Shown: piece by piece, positions 8,072-15,276 of the stretch
Layout of the letters: every line of letters begins with the position of its first letter
Numbering within the stretch: position 1 is the first letter of the stretch
Assembly: GCA_045613065.1 (NCBI GenBank)
Contig: JAZLAH010000063.1
Location: 1 to 19,549, forward strand
DNA length: 19,549 bases
Reading direction: 5' to 3'
Source: Fimenecus sp045613065
Lineage (GTDB): Bacteria; Bacillota; Clostridia; Oscillospirales; Acutalibacteraceae
The notes under the pieces: model-generated
Seen by the model: only the letters and a program-made list of their open reading frames with translations
The model's database searches: none
Told to the model about the DNA's origin: nothing
Position numbers and translations under genes: made by a program

Positions 8072-8320
8072 TTAATTTTCTTTATCTTTTCCGTATTTTT
8101 TATTTCGCTTTTCTACTCGTTTTTCACGGATTCTTTCAAATGCGATTTCCATTATGATAAAAGCAGGGATGATGAGAAAACCAAAGAAAACACGGATTGG
8201 AGTAACGGTTAATTCATTTGAATATTTAACTGTACTTTCAGCAAATACGGGAAGTGAAAAACTAAAGCAAAGACAAGCTGAAGTAAGTAAAATATTCAGT
8301 TGTCTTATGCTTTTTTTCAT
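8072..8320 (-). CDS. Small signal-peptide/one-TM protein, unknown function
   Basis: 82 residues. The N-terminus MKKSIRQLNILLTSACLCF has the charge and hydrophobic core of a signal peptide, with a plausible cleavage after VFA (residues 25-27). A second hydrophobic stretch (about 41-61, PIRVFFGFLIIPAFIIMEIA) is followed by a very basic tail (EKRVEKRNKKYGK), so the mature protein is probably a small single-span membrane protein with a cytoplasmic positive end. It starts 3 bases after the aspS stop, with AGAGGAA at the aspS end as ribosome binding site. It ends 10 bases from the bidirectional terminator, so it is the last gene of the mgsA-hisS-aspS operon. No family is recognised. Codon use and the coupled start support a real gene. 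Confidence 0.7.
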   Translation of the reverse strand: MKKSIRQLNILLTSACLCFSFSLPVFAESTVKYSNELTVTPIRVFFGFLIIPAFIIMEIAFERIREKRVEKRNKKYGKDKEN

Positions 8321-8323
8321 AGT

Positions 8324-10114
8324 TTATTCCTCTTCTGCAACTTCTTTAATTGCAATTCCGAGTTCATCAAGCTGAAGTGTATCAACAGCTGATGGACATT
8401 CTGTCATTGGTTCACTTGCATTCTGGAGTTTAGGGAATGCGATAACATCACGAAGTGAGTCAGCACCAATCATCTGCATTACAAGTCTGTCAAGACCGAT
8501 ACCCATACCACCGTGTGGAGGAGGACCGAATCTAAATGCGTCTGTCAAGAAACCAAACTTTTCATAAGCTTCTTCATCGGAAAGTCCAAGGAGAGTGAAC
8601 ATTCTCTTCTGGAGTGCAGGGTCAGTAATACGGATTGAACCTGATGAAAGTTCAACAACATTAAGAACAAGGTCATAAGCCTTTGCACGAACCTGAGCCT
8701 TATCTGTTTCAAGATATTCGAGACATTCATCCATAGGAGATGTGAATGGGTGGTGCATAGCAACAAAAGTCCCTGCATCCTCATCCCACTCGAAGAATGG
8801 GAATTCTGTAATCCAAAGAAGATTGAATTTGTCTGTTGGGATAATATCGAGTTTCTTTGCAACTTCCTGACGGAGTGCACCAAGAACTGAAAGAACGCTG
8901 TTTTTCTTTGTATCAGCAACGATAAGAACAACGTCACCTGTTTCTGCACCAGCTTTGTTAAGAAGAGCTGTCATTTCGTCTTCTGTAAGGAATTTTGCAA
9001 ATGAAGATGCAGTAGAGTCAGGCATAAGACGAGCAAATGCAAGTCCTTTTCCACCGATACCACGAACAAATTCTGTGAGCTTATCAATTTCTTTTCTTGT
9101 AAGAGTATTGACTGCATTTTTAGCTGTGATACAGTAAACTGCGCCACCTGCTTCGAGTGCAGATGTGAACACACCAAAACCGCAACCTTTAACAACGTCA
9201 CCAAGGTCACAAAGTTCCATTTCATAACGAGTATCAGGCTTATCAGAACCATAACGTTCCATAGCTTCATGGTAAGTAAGTCTTGGAAGTGGTAACTGAA
9301 TGTCAACACCCATAGCTTCTTTGAACACTCTCTGAATATATCCTTCACCGATACCCATAACATCATCAACATCAACGAATGACATTTCAAGGTCAATCTG
9401 TGTGAATTCAGGCTGACGGTCAGCACGAAGGTCTTCGTCACGGAAGCAACGAGCAATCTGCATATATCTGTCAAAACCTGCTACCATTGAAAGCTGTTTG
9501 TAAAGCTGTGGTGACTGTGGAAGAGCATAAAAGCTTCCGTTGTGAATTCTTGATGGAACAAGGAAGTCACGAGCACCTTCAGGAGTTGAACGGATAAGCA
9601 TTGGAGTTTCAATTTCAATAAATCCGTTTTCATCAAAATAGTCACGAGTAATCTTTGTAATCTTGTGACGAAGAAGAATATTTTTCTGTAAGTCAGGACG
9701 ACGAAGGTCAAGGTAACGGTATTTAAGACGAGTTACCTCTGATGTCTGACAATTTTCAACGATTTCAAAAGGAGGTGTTTCACTGACACCAACAATTCTT
9801 AAATCATTAACTTCGATTTCAATATCGCCTGTAGGGATGTCCTTGTTCTTTGAAGAACGTTCACGAACAACACCTTTAGCCATAAGTACGTATTCACTTC
9901 TTACTGTGAATGCTTTATCAAAAATAGTTCTGTCTGTATTATCGTGAAAAGCCAACTGAACAACGCCTGTTCTGTCACGAAGGTCGATGAAAATAAGTGC
10001 ACCAAGGTCACGACGACGCTGTACCCAACCTGCAACTGTAACTTCTTTGCCAACAAAGTCAGCATTAAGAGTGCCACAGTAGGCAGTTCTTTTTAATCCG
10101 TTCATTCTATCCAT
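8324..10114 (-). CDS. aspS: Aspartyl-tRNA synthetase
   Basis: 596-residue class-II aminoacyl-tRNA synthetase charging tRNA-Asp (or tRNA-Asp and tRNA-Asn if non-discriminating, which cannot be decided here). Parts: OB-fold anticodon-binding domain (about 20-110, VTVAGWVQRRRDLGALIFID), class-II motif 1 region, TPEGARDF and QSPQLYKQ, motif 2 RCFRDEDLRADR (222-233) with QPEFTQID, the bacterial GAD insertion domain (about 290-420), and motif 3 GMGIGLDRLVM (537-547). It ends in the usual bacterial C-terminal block with FPKLQNASEPM. Full family length. The start ATG overlaps the hisS stop by one base (TAATG) and has GGAGG at the right distance; a second ATG three codons on is less likely. hisS-aspS pairing is common in Bacillota. 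Confidence 0.98.
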   Translation of the reverse strand: MDRMNGLKRTAYCGTLNADFVGKEVTVAGWVQRRRDLGALIFIDLRDRTGVVQLAFHDNTDRTIFDKAFTVRSEYVLMAKGVVRERSSKNKDIPTGDIEIEVNDLRIVGVSETPPFEIVENCQTSEVTRLKYRYLDLRRPDLQKNILLRHKITKITRDYFDENGFIEIETPMLIRSTPEGARDFLVPSRIHNGSFYALPQSPQLYKQLSMVAGFDRYMQIARCFRDEDLRADRQPEFTQIDLEMSFVDVDDVMGIGEGYIQRVFKEAMGVDIQLPLPRLTYHEAMERYGSDKPDTRYEMELCDLGDVVKGCGFGVFTSALEAGGAVYCITAKNAVNTLTRKEIDKLTEFVRGIGGKGLAFARLMPDSTASSFAKFLTEDEMTALLNKAGAETGDVVLIVADTKKNSVLSVLGALRQEVAKKLDIIPTDKFNLLWITEFPFFEWDEDAGTFVAMHHPFTSPMDECLEYLETDKAQVRAKAYDLVLNVVELSSGSIRITDPALQKRMFTLLGLSDEEAYEKFGFLTDAFRFGPPPHGGMGIGLDRLVMQMIGADSLRDVIAFPKLQNASEPMTECPSAVDTLQLDELGIAIKEVAEEE

Positions 10115-11457
10115 TAGTTTGTGCCTCCCATAAGACTTGCTAAGTCAATTCCCTCAACACCGAGAGATTCAAATCCTGACATAGCATCTTTTATAACAAC
10201 TGATTGGAAATTTTCAGAAAATTCAGAAAGTGTCATTTCTGTTTCATTTCCTGTTTCCATATTTTTAAGTTTGATATTTCCCGTTTCAAGTTCACTGTCA
10301 CCTAAAACAAGTGTATATAAAGCACCGATTTTGTTAGCATATTTCATCTGTGGTTTTAAGCCACGACCAACTGTATCAAACTGAACGCACATACCTTCGT
10401 TACGAAGTTCAGTTGCAATTTCTGCTGCTTTAACATTTGCATTTTCACCCATACTTACAATGTAAAGGTCACATTTCTTTGGTTCTGGGAATGGAGTTTT
10501 CTGTGCTTCCATAAGAAGTAAAAGTCTTTCGAGACCTAAACCAAAGCCACAAGCAGGAAGAGGACTGCCTCCCATTTCTGCGATAAGACCGTCATAACGT
10601 CCACCACCACAAACAGTTCCCTGTGCACCGATTTCCTTTGATACAAATTCGAAAACAGTTCTTGTGTAATAATCAAGTCCACGAACAATCTGCGGATTTA
10701 CTGTATATTCAATATTCATAGCATCAAGGTATTTCTTAACACTTTCAAAGTGATTTCTGCAATCGTCACAAAGGAATTCGATAACAGTAGGAGTTTTTTC
10801 TGCAATACCACTACAAACAGGACTTTTACAGTCAAGAATTCTCATTGGATTTCTGTCAAGACGACCTAAACAAGTTTCGCAAAGGTCACCCTTGTACTGT
10901 TCAAAATATTCCTTAAGTGCCTTATGATAATGCTTTCTGCATTCAGGACAACCGATTGAGTTGATTTCAAGAGCAAGATTGTTGATTCCAAGGTAATTGA
11001 ATACTTCGTTTGCAAGAGATATAACCTCTGCATCGGCACTTGGAGCACCTGCACCAAAACATTCAACACCAAACTGGTGGAATTCACGAAGACGACCAGC
11101 CTGAGGCTTTTCGTATCTGTAACAAGATGTGAGATAGTAAATTTTCTGTGGAAGTCCCTCGTTGAAAAGACCGTGTTCAAGGAATGCTCTTACTGCACCG
11201 GCAGTACCCTCAGGACGAAGTGTGATTGAACGACCACCTTTGTCCTCAAATGTGTACATTTCTTTCTGAACAACGTCGGTAGTTTCACCAACACCACGCT
11301 GAAAAAGTTCAGTGTGTTCAAAAACAGGTGTACGCATTTCGTGGAAACCAAAGTTTTCTGCTGTTTCTCTTACTGCAGATTCCACATATTGAATTTTGTA
11401 ACTTTCTTTAGGGAGTGTATCCTGTGTTCCCTTAATAGCGTTTGTAATCAATGCCAT
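10114..11457 (-). CDS. hisS: Histidyl-tRNA synthetase
   Basis: 447-residue class-II synthetase charging tRNA-His. Start: ATG at 11457 (MALITNAIKGTQDTLP) after AAGGAAG. The open frame extends further upstream but that part overlaps mgsA and is not family-like. Seen: motif 1 region, motif 2 YRYEKPQAGRLREFHQFG (114-131), HisA loop RGLDYYTRTVFEF (259-271), motif 3 GFGLGLERLLL (304-314), a cysteine-bearing insertion (CPEC 170-173, CETC 193-196, typical of clostridial HisRS), and the C-terminal anticodon-binding alpha/beta domain (about 328-412). A roughly 30-residue extra tail ends SLMGGTN. Located between mgsA and aspS, probably in one transcript. No T-box leader fits in the 58-base gap before it. 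Confidence 0.98.
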   Translation of the reverse strand: MALITNAIKGTQDTLPKESYKIQYVESAVRETAENFGFHEMRTPVFEHTELFQRGVGETTDVVQKEMYTFEDKGGRSITLRPEGTAGAVRAFLEHGLFNEGLPQKIYYLTSCYRYEKPQAGRLREFHQFGVECFGAGAPSADAEVISLANEVFNYLGINNLALEINSIGCPECRKHYHKALKEYFEQYKGDLCETCLGRLDRNPMRILDCKSPVCSGIAEKTPTVIEFLCDDCRNHFESVKKYLDAMNIEYTVNPQIVRGLDYYTRTVFEFVSKEIGAQGTVCGGGRYDGLIAEMGGSPLPACGFGLGLERLLLLMEAQKTPFPEPKKCDLYIVSMGENANVKAAEIATELRNEGMCVQFDTVGRGLKPQMKYANKIGALYTLVLGDSELETGNIKLKNMETGNETEMTLSEFSENFQSVVIKDAMSGFESLGVEGIDLASLMGGTN

Positions 11458-11484
11458 AATTTTCTTCCTTAATAATATGTTTTT

Positions 11485-11507
11485 GCCTCCCATTATTTCA
11501 GGGAGGC
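11485..11507 (-). promoter_or_regulatory. Stable hairpin between mgsA and hisS
   Basis: GCCTCCC (11485-11491) pairs perfectly with GGGAGGC (11501-11507) around a 9-base loop. On the transcribed minus strand it is followed by AAAAACATATT, with no U-run, so it is not an intrinsic terminator in that direction. It may act as an mRNA processing or stability element separating mgsA from hisS-aspS expression. Confidence 0.5.
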
Positions 11508-11515
11508 GTTGTGTT

Positions 11516-11923
11516 TTATTTATTTTTTGGATTGACAATGTCTCTCCAGTCAAGGTCACCACGTTCAAGTGCGTGGATAAGAGCCTCAGCAGTTGCGATA
11601 TTTGTTGCAACCGGTACATTGTGGACATCACAAAGACGAAGTAATGTGTGGTCCTTTGGTTCGTGAGGCTTTGGATTAAGAGGGTCACGGAACATTAAAA
11701 GCAAGTCGATTTCGTTACAAGCGATTCGTGAACTAATCTGCTGGTCTCCACCCTGAGAACCGCTTAAAAATTGTACAATAGGAAGTCCTGTTGCTTCTGA
11801 AACCATTTTACCTGTTGTTCCTGTCGCACAAAGTTTGTGGTGAGAAAGCACACCGCAATAAGCGATACAAAACTGCGTCATAAGTTCCTTTTTAGAGTCA
11901 TGTGCCATAAGTGCTATATTCAT
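11516..11923 (-). CDS. mgsA: Methylglyoxal synthase
   Basis: 135-residue cytoplasmic lyase converting dihydroxyacetone phosphate to methylglyoxal and phosphate, an overflow bypass of lower glycolysis. Motifs: MNIALMAHD (H8), ATGTTG phosphate-binding loop (33-38), GGDQQI with catalytic D60, PHEPKD (H87), and NIATAEAL. The usual GPxGGDxQI reads GSQGGDQQI. Start: ATG at 11923 with AGAGGGT before it; an upstream in-frame TTG at 11944 is rejected because the family begins at MxIALxAHD. Length fits the family. It is first in an operon with hisS, aspS and a small membrane protein, downstream of a good promoter. Its place beside minD recalls the clostridial min-rodA-mgsA cluster. Confidence 0.97.
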   Translation of the reverse strand: MNIALMAHDSKKELMTQFCIAYCGVLSHHKLCATGTTGKMVSEATGLPIVQFLSGSQGGDQQISSRIACNEIDLLLMFRDPLNPKPHEPKDHTLLRLCDVHNVPVATNIATAEALIHALERGDLDWRDIVNPKNK

Positions 11924-11996
11924 ACCCAAACCCTCTTTCTTCAAAAAATTGCCAAATTGATTATGCCTGACTCAAAAATACGAGCCATACATACTT

Positions 11997-12025
11997 ATAA
12001 TAACAAAAAATTAATGTCTTTTCAA
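11997..12025 (-). promoter_or_regulatory. Promoter of the mgsA-hisS-aspS operon
   Basis: On the minus strand TTGAAA (12025-12020) and TATTAT (12002-11997) are separated by 17 bases. The start site would be near 11990, giving a leader of about 67 bases before the mgsA ATG. Confidence 0.8.
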
Positions 12026-12032
12026 TATTTTT

Positions 12033-12764
12033 TTACAAATTTAGTGGGATTTCTTTTCCCATAATTCTTCCTGCAATATTGTTAAAGCAATTCTTTGCTT
12101 TACAGGATTTTGGAAGCTCCATATCTTTAACGGAAGCATACATTATTCGCTTTTCTTCAGGGACAACACCTAAAAGTTTAAGATATGTAATATTGATAAT
12201 CTCATCCACATTGAGATATTTACCCATAACTACTGCGAAAGAGTCGAAACGATTGATAATTAGGAAGATTTTGTTGTCATCAATTCCTGCTTTCACCAGT
12301 TCTGCACCTGCTATATAAGCACTTCTAGCACTTACATTGTCAGGAGTTGCAACGACGATACAGTTGTGGGCACATTCTGCGTAAATTAATGGCAGTTCAC
12401 CGATACCTGCAGGACTGTCGATAATAACGTAATCATAATTATTTGAATACTGTGATATAAGAGTTTTGAATGTTTTTGTATTCAGGTTTTCTGGATATTC
12501 TAAAGGTGCAGGTAAAAGCTGAAGATTATCATCAAAGAAAAGACGAGCTTTGTCTACATCACAACGTTCTGCCAAAACATCGGACCAATCATAGAGAACC
12601 ATTCCGTCAAGTCCTAAAAGCATATCAAGACTACGTAAAGAAATGTCTCCATCTATGAGCAATACACGTTTGCCTTTCTGACTCAATGACAGAGCGATAT
12701 TGACGCTGAGCGTGGATTTTCCCACACCACCTTTGCCTGATAAAACTGTAAGTATTTGTGCCAT
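12033..12764 (-). CDS. minD: MinD-type septum-site ATPase lacking the membrane-targeting helix
   Basis: 243-residue ParA/MinD-family ATPase. Deviant Walker A GKGGVGKST (10-18), DGDISLRSLDMLLGL (39-53, equivalent to the MinD D.DIGLRNLD..MGL block), and Walker B VIIDSPAGIGE (113-123) identify it as MinD rather than plasmid ParA. MinD normally recruits the FtsZ inhibitor MinC to the membrane, using an amphipathic C-terminal helix after the ...A.RI.GE.IPL segment. This protein stops at AGRIMGKEIPLNL, where that linker begins, so the helix is missing. No continuation is visible in any frame past the stop. No minC, minE or divIVA is in the window. GAGG precedes the ATG at 12764. It is divergent from spoIIE across 196 bases (to the spoIIE ATG) and lies upstream of mgsA. 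A role in spore-related or other positioning is possible. Confidence 0.88.
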   Translation of the reverse strand: MAQILTVLSGKGGVGKSTLSVNIALSLSQKGKRVLLIDGDISLRSLDMLLGLDGMVLYDWSDVLAERCDVDKARLFFDDNLQLLPAPLEYPENLNTKTFKTLISQYSNNYDYVIIDSPAGIGELPLIYAECAHNCIVVATPDNVSARSAYIAGAELVKAGIDDNKIFLIINRFDSFAVVMGKYLNVDEIINITYLKLLGVVPEEKRIMYASVKDMELPKSCKAKNCFNNIAGRIMGKEIPLNL

Positions 12765-12815
12765 AATTTCGCCTCATTTCTTTATCTATTTTATCATAAA
12801 AATATAGTTTTTAAA

Positions 12816-12838
12816 AGGATATTTTTAAAATTTGTCAG
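12816..12838 (-). promoter_or_regulatory. Candidate minD promoter
   Basis: Minus strand: CTGACA (12838-12833, five of six consensus bases) and, after 17 bases, TTTAAA as a mediocre -10 in a very AT-rich region. Start site choice is uncertain because several other AT-rich hexamers (such as GATAAA nearer the gene) could act. Confidence 0.4.
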
Positions 12839-12931
12839 GATATTACATAAAACAATTTTATTAGAGAAAAAGTAAAGAAAAAAACCTATATTTTCGGACT
12901 GTTTGCGTCAAAAATTTTATATGTACAAGCA

Positions 12932-12937
12932 TATAAT
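12932..12937 (+). promoter_or_regulatory. spoIIE -10 element with non-standard upstream spacing
   Basis: TATAAT lies 23 bases before the spoIIE ATG. No -35 hexamer is found 16-18 bases upstream. The nearest -35-like element, TTGCGT (12903-12908), is 23 bases away. In Bacillus subtilis the Spo0A-activated spoIIE and spoIIG promoters also have over-long spacers, so Spo0A-dependent activation is a reasonable inference. No clear Spo0A box (TGTCGAA) is present. Confidence 0.5.
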
Positions 12938-12960
12938 CAAAAGAAAGGCAGGTGAGAAAA

Positions 12961-15276
12961 ATGACAAACAGTGAATTTGGTAACGAGATTAATGAGGGAA
13001 GAATAGAATTATCGGAGTTAAGTAAGTCGGCAATAATGCAAGTGCTTTATTTTGGCATAGGCTTTTTAACGGCATCTGCTTCATCTGAGGAGTATTTTTC
13101 ACCTTTGGGAATTGCATTTTCAAGTGGTGTCCACAGAAAAAACACTTTGTTTTCTTGCTTTGGTGCAATGGCAGGGTATATCGTATCGAATGATTATATC
13201 CATGCTTTTCGTTATGTTATGGCATTAATCCTTGTATATATTCTAAAGGTTTATGTGAATACATTTCCAAACTTGCAGAAAAAGACATATATTCCTGCAA
13301 TCATATCTTTGTTTGCAACAATCTCAACTGGAATTGTTGTAATGGCAACGGAACCTTTTGGTATAAGGTCTGTTCTTATGCGGGCTGCAGAGGCGGTAAT
13401 TTCTTTTGGTGCAGCATATTTTTTCTCGGTGAGCGTAAAGACGACGAAAAAAATCGGTGAAAATGAGAGAATTACATCAAAAGAAGTGATTTCACTTGTT
13501 GTGTCGGCACTTGCACTAATTCTTTGTGTTTCAAAGATTTCACTTTTAGGTGTTACTCCATCGGGAGTAGCTTGTTCATATATAATTATGATTTCTGCTT
13601 ATCTGTTCAAGGAATCAGGTGGTGCAGTAATCGGCACAGGAGCATCTCTTGGTTTTACAATGACGGGAAATAGTATTCCGACAGTTTTTTGTTATGCAGG
13701 AGCAGGACTTTTTTCGGGAATTTTCTCATATTCAGGCAGAGTACTTTGTGCTTGTGCCTACATATTCTCATACGGAGCGTTATATGTGTTTCTTGGAGAT
13801 GGTCCTGAAAAATTTGAACCTTTGATTGAAACGGCGCTTGCATCTGTATTTTTTGTGCTTACACCAGATAAGTTGATTTTTCAGTTAAAACTGAAATTGT
13901 CTTTCCTTTCTTATTCTGGAGATGGCAGAGAATTTAGAAATATGATTATTGCACAACTTAAATCTATTCGTGACGCAGTAGGTGATATGTCGGAAACAGT
14001 TTCAAAAGTGACACAGGCATTAAAGGAAAAAAGTGCACCTGACACAACTGCTGTTTATCTTCGTGTGAGGGATAATGTTTGTGAAAAATGTGCAAGTTAC
14101 AACAGGTGTTGGAGAAATATGCTTCCTGCTACTTTGGGAGAATTTGATGAAGTTCTTGAAACTATCAGGAAAACAGGTAGTGTAACTCCGTCAGTAACAC
14201 CAATGTCGTTACAGAGTAAATGCATAAGGATAATGTCGCTTTGTGATAGTTTTAATAAAAATTATGTGTTGTATTCAGCACATCTGGGAGCAGAAGGGAG
14301 AATCAATGAAATGCGAAAAATTACTGCTGACCAGTTTGATACAGTAGGTGAAATGCTTGACGATTTACTTATAAATTTTGAAAGTGGTGCAAAACCTCTT
14401 GCAAGCAAATCACTTGCATTGAAAAATAGCCTTGATGATATTGGAGTTCACGCTTTTGTGAATTGCTATGAAGATGAAAATATGAATATGGTTATTAACA
14501 TGAGTGTGGAAAATGATTGTAAAGCATCAACAGGAGAAATTCGTGATTGCATTATAAAATCAACTGAAAAGAAGTTTCCGTTTCCTGCTGTTATTAGCGG
14601 TGAAAGTGAAAAAATGATGCTTTTTTGGGAACAGACACCACTTTCTGCAGAATGTATTTATTATCAGTTGTCAGGAAATGAGGAGGCAGTCTGTGGAGAT
14701 TGTTTTGACTCATTCTTTGACGGAAAAGGTAATTTTATTGCAGTTCTTAGTGATGGTATGGGAACAGGTGAACGGGCAGCAGTTGACGGAGCAATGGCAT
14801 CATCACTTTTTTCACGATTGATTATTTCAGGTTTTTCATTTCCTTGTGCATTACGACTTGTAAATTCGGCAATGCTTGTGAAAAGTTATGAGGAATCTCT
14901 TGCAACTCTAGATATATTAAAAGTGAATTTGTATAACGGACAAGCTGTTATTTATAAAGCAGGAGCAACAACGTCATTGTTGTACAGAAAAGGTAAGGTC
15001 AGTGAAATCAAGAAATCTGCTATGCCAATAGGAATTTTAAGGCAAGCAGAATTTGCCACAATAAAAGGCGGACTCAAAAATGGTGATGTTGTGATTATGA
15101 TGTCTGACGGTGCTGTTGATAACAGTCTTGAGGAAATAAAAAAATATGTGACAGAGAAAGGTTTTTCCTATGATTTACCTGAAAAACTGTGTGCCATTGC
15201 AAAGACTAAAAACAAAAGCCACAGTGACGATATCACCGTGGCTGTAATAAAAATTCAATTAAATGAGGGAGATTAG
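12961..15276 (+). CDS. spoIIE: Stage II sporulation protein E, PP2C-type serine phosphatase
   Basis: 771-residue polytopic membrane phosphatase. It localises to the polar septum and dephosphorylates SpoIIAA, releasing sigma-F in the forespore. N-terminal about 300 residues hold roughly ten membrane segments. A central regulatory region with a cysteine cluster (CEKCASYNRCWRNM) follows. The C-terminal PP2C domain (about 575-768) has metal-binding VLSDGMGTGERAA (D598), MMSDGAVDN, and SHSDDITV (D756, D757). The ATG at 12961 is preferred: AGGTGA lies 5 bases before it, and a GTG at 12952 would leave almost no leader downstream of the -10. It implies the organism makes, or descends from makers of, endospores. 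The stop overlaps that of the convergent DUF6273-type gene. Length is slightly below the B. subtilis protein. Confidence 0.95.
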   Translation: MTNSEFGNEINEGRIELSELSKSAIMQVLYFGIGFLTASASSEEYFSPLGIAFSSGVHRKNTLFSCFGAMAGYIVSNDYIHAFRYVMALILVYILKVYVNTFPNLQKKTYIPAIISLFATISTGIVVMATEPFGIRSVLMRAAEAVISFGAAYFFSVSVKTTKKIGENERITSKEVISLVVSALALILCVSKISLLGVTPSGVACSYIIMISAYLFKESGGAVIGTGASLGFTMTGNSIPTVFCYAGAGLFSGIFSYSGRVLCACAYIFSYGALYVFLGDGPEKFEPLIETALASVFFVLTPDKLIFQLKLKLSFLSYSGDGREFRNMIIAQLKSIRDAVGDMSETVSKVTQALKEKSAPDTTAVYLRVRDNVCEKCASYNRCWRNMLPATLGEFDEVLETIRKTGSVTPSVTPMSLQSKCIRIMSLCDSFNKNYVLYSAHLGAEGRINEMRKITADQFDTVGEMLDDLLINFESGAKPLASKSLALKNSLDDIGVHAFVNCYEDENMNMVINMSVENDCKASTGEIRDCIIKSTEKKFPFPAVISGESEKMMLFWEQTPLSAECIYYQLSGNEEAVCGDCFDSFFDGKGNFIAVLSDGMGTGERAAVDGAMASSLFSRLIISGFSFPCALRLVNSAMLVKSYEESLATLDILKVNLYNGQAVIYKAGATTSLLYRKGKVSEIKKSAMPIGILRQAEFATIKGGLKNGDVVIMMSDGAVDNSLEEIKKYVTEKGFSYDLPEKLCAIAKTKNKSHSDDITVAVIKIQLNEGD
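15208..15243 (-). terminator. Intrinsic terminator for the minus-strand gene, embedded in spoIIE coding sequence
   Basis: AGCCAC-A-GTGA (15217-15227) pairs with TCAC-C-GTGGCT (15233-15243) around a 5-base loop, 10 base pairs with one A/C mismatch. On the minus strand the stem is followed by TTTGTTTTTAG, a proper U-run. On the plus strand it is followed by GTAATAAAAA, not U-rich. It therefore acts on transcripts of the 16373-15273 gene, while the same bases encode the spoIIE KSHSDDITVA motif. Confidence 0.75.

Noticed and set aside
11458..11515. T-box leader for hisS
   Set aside because: The gap is only 58 bases, too short for a T-box, and it holds only a simple hairpin.
11458..11688. N-terminal extension of hisS by 77 codons
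   Set aside because: It overlaps mgsA in another frame, includes the intergenic hairpin, and has no HisRS-like sequence.
12765..12960. Small RNA or gene in the minD-spoIIE intergenic region
   Set aside because: The stretch is very AT-rich with only promoter-like elements on both strands; no frame with a ribosome binding site or stable structure was seen.
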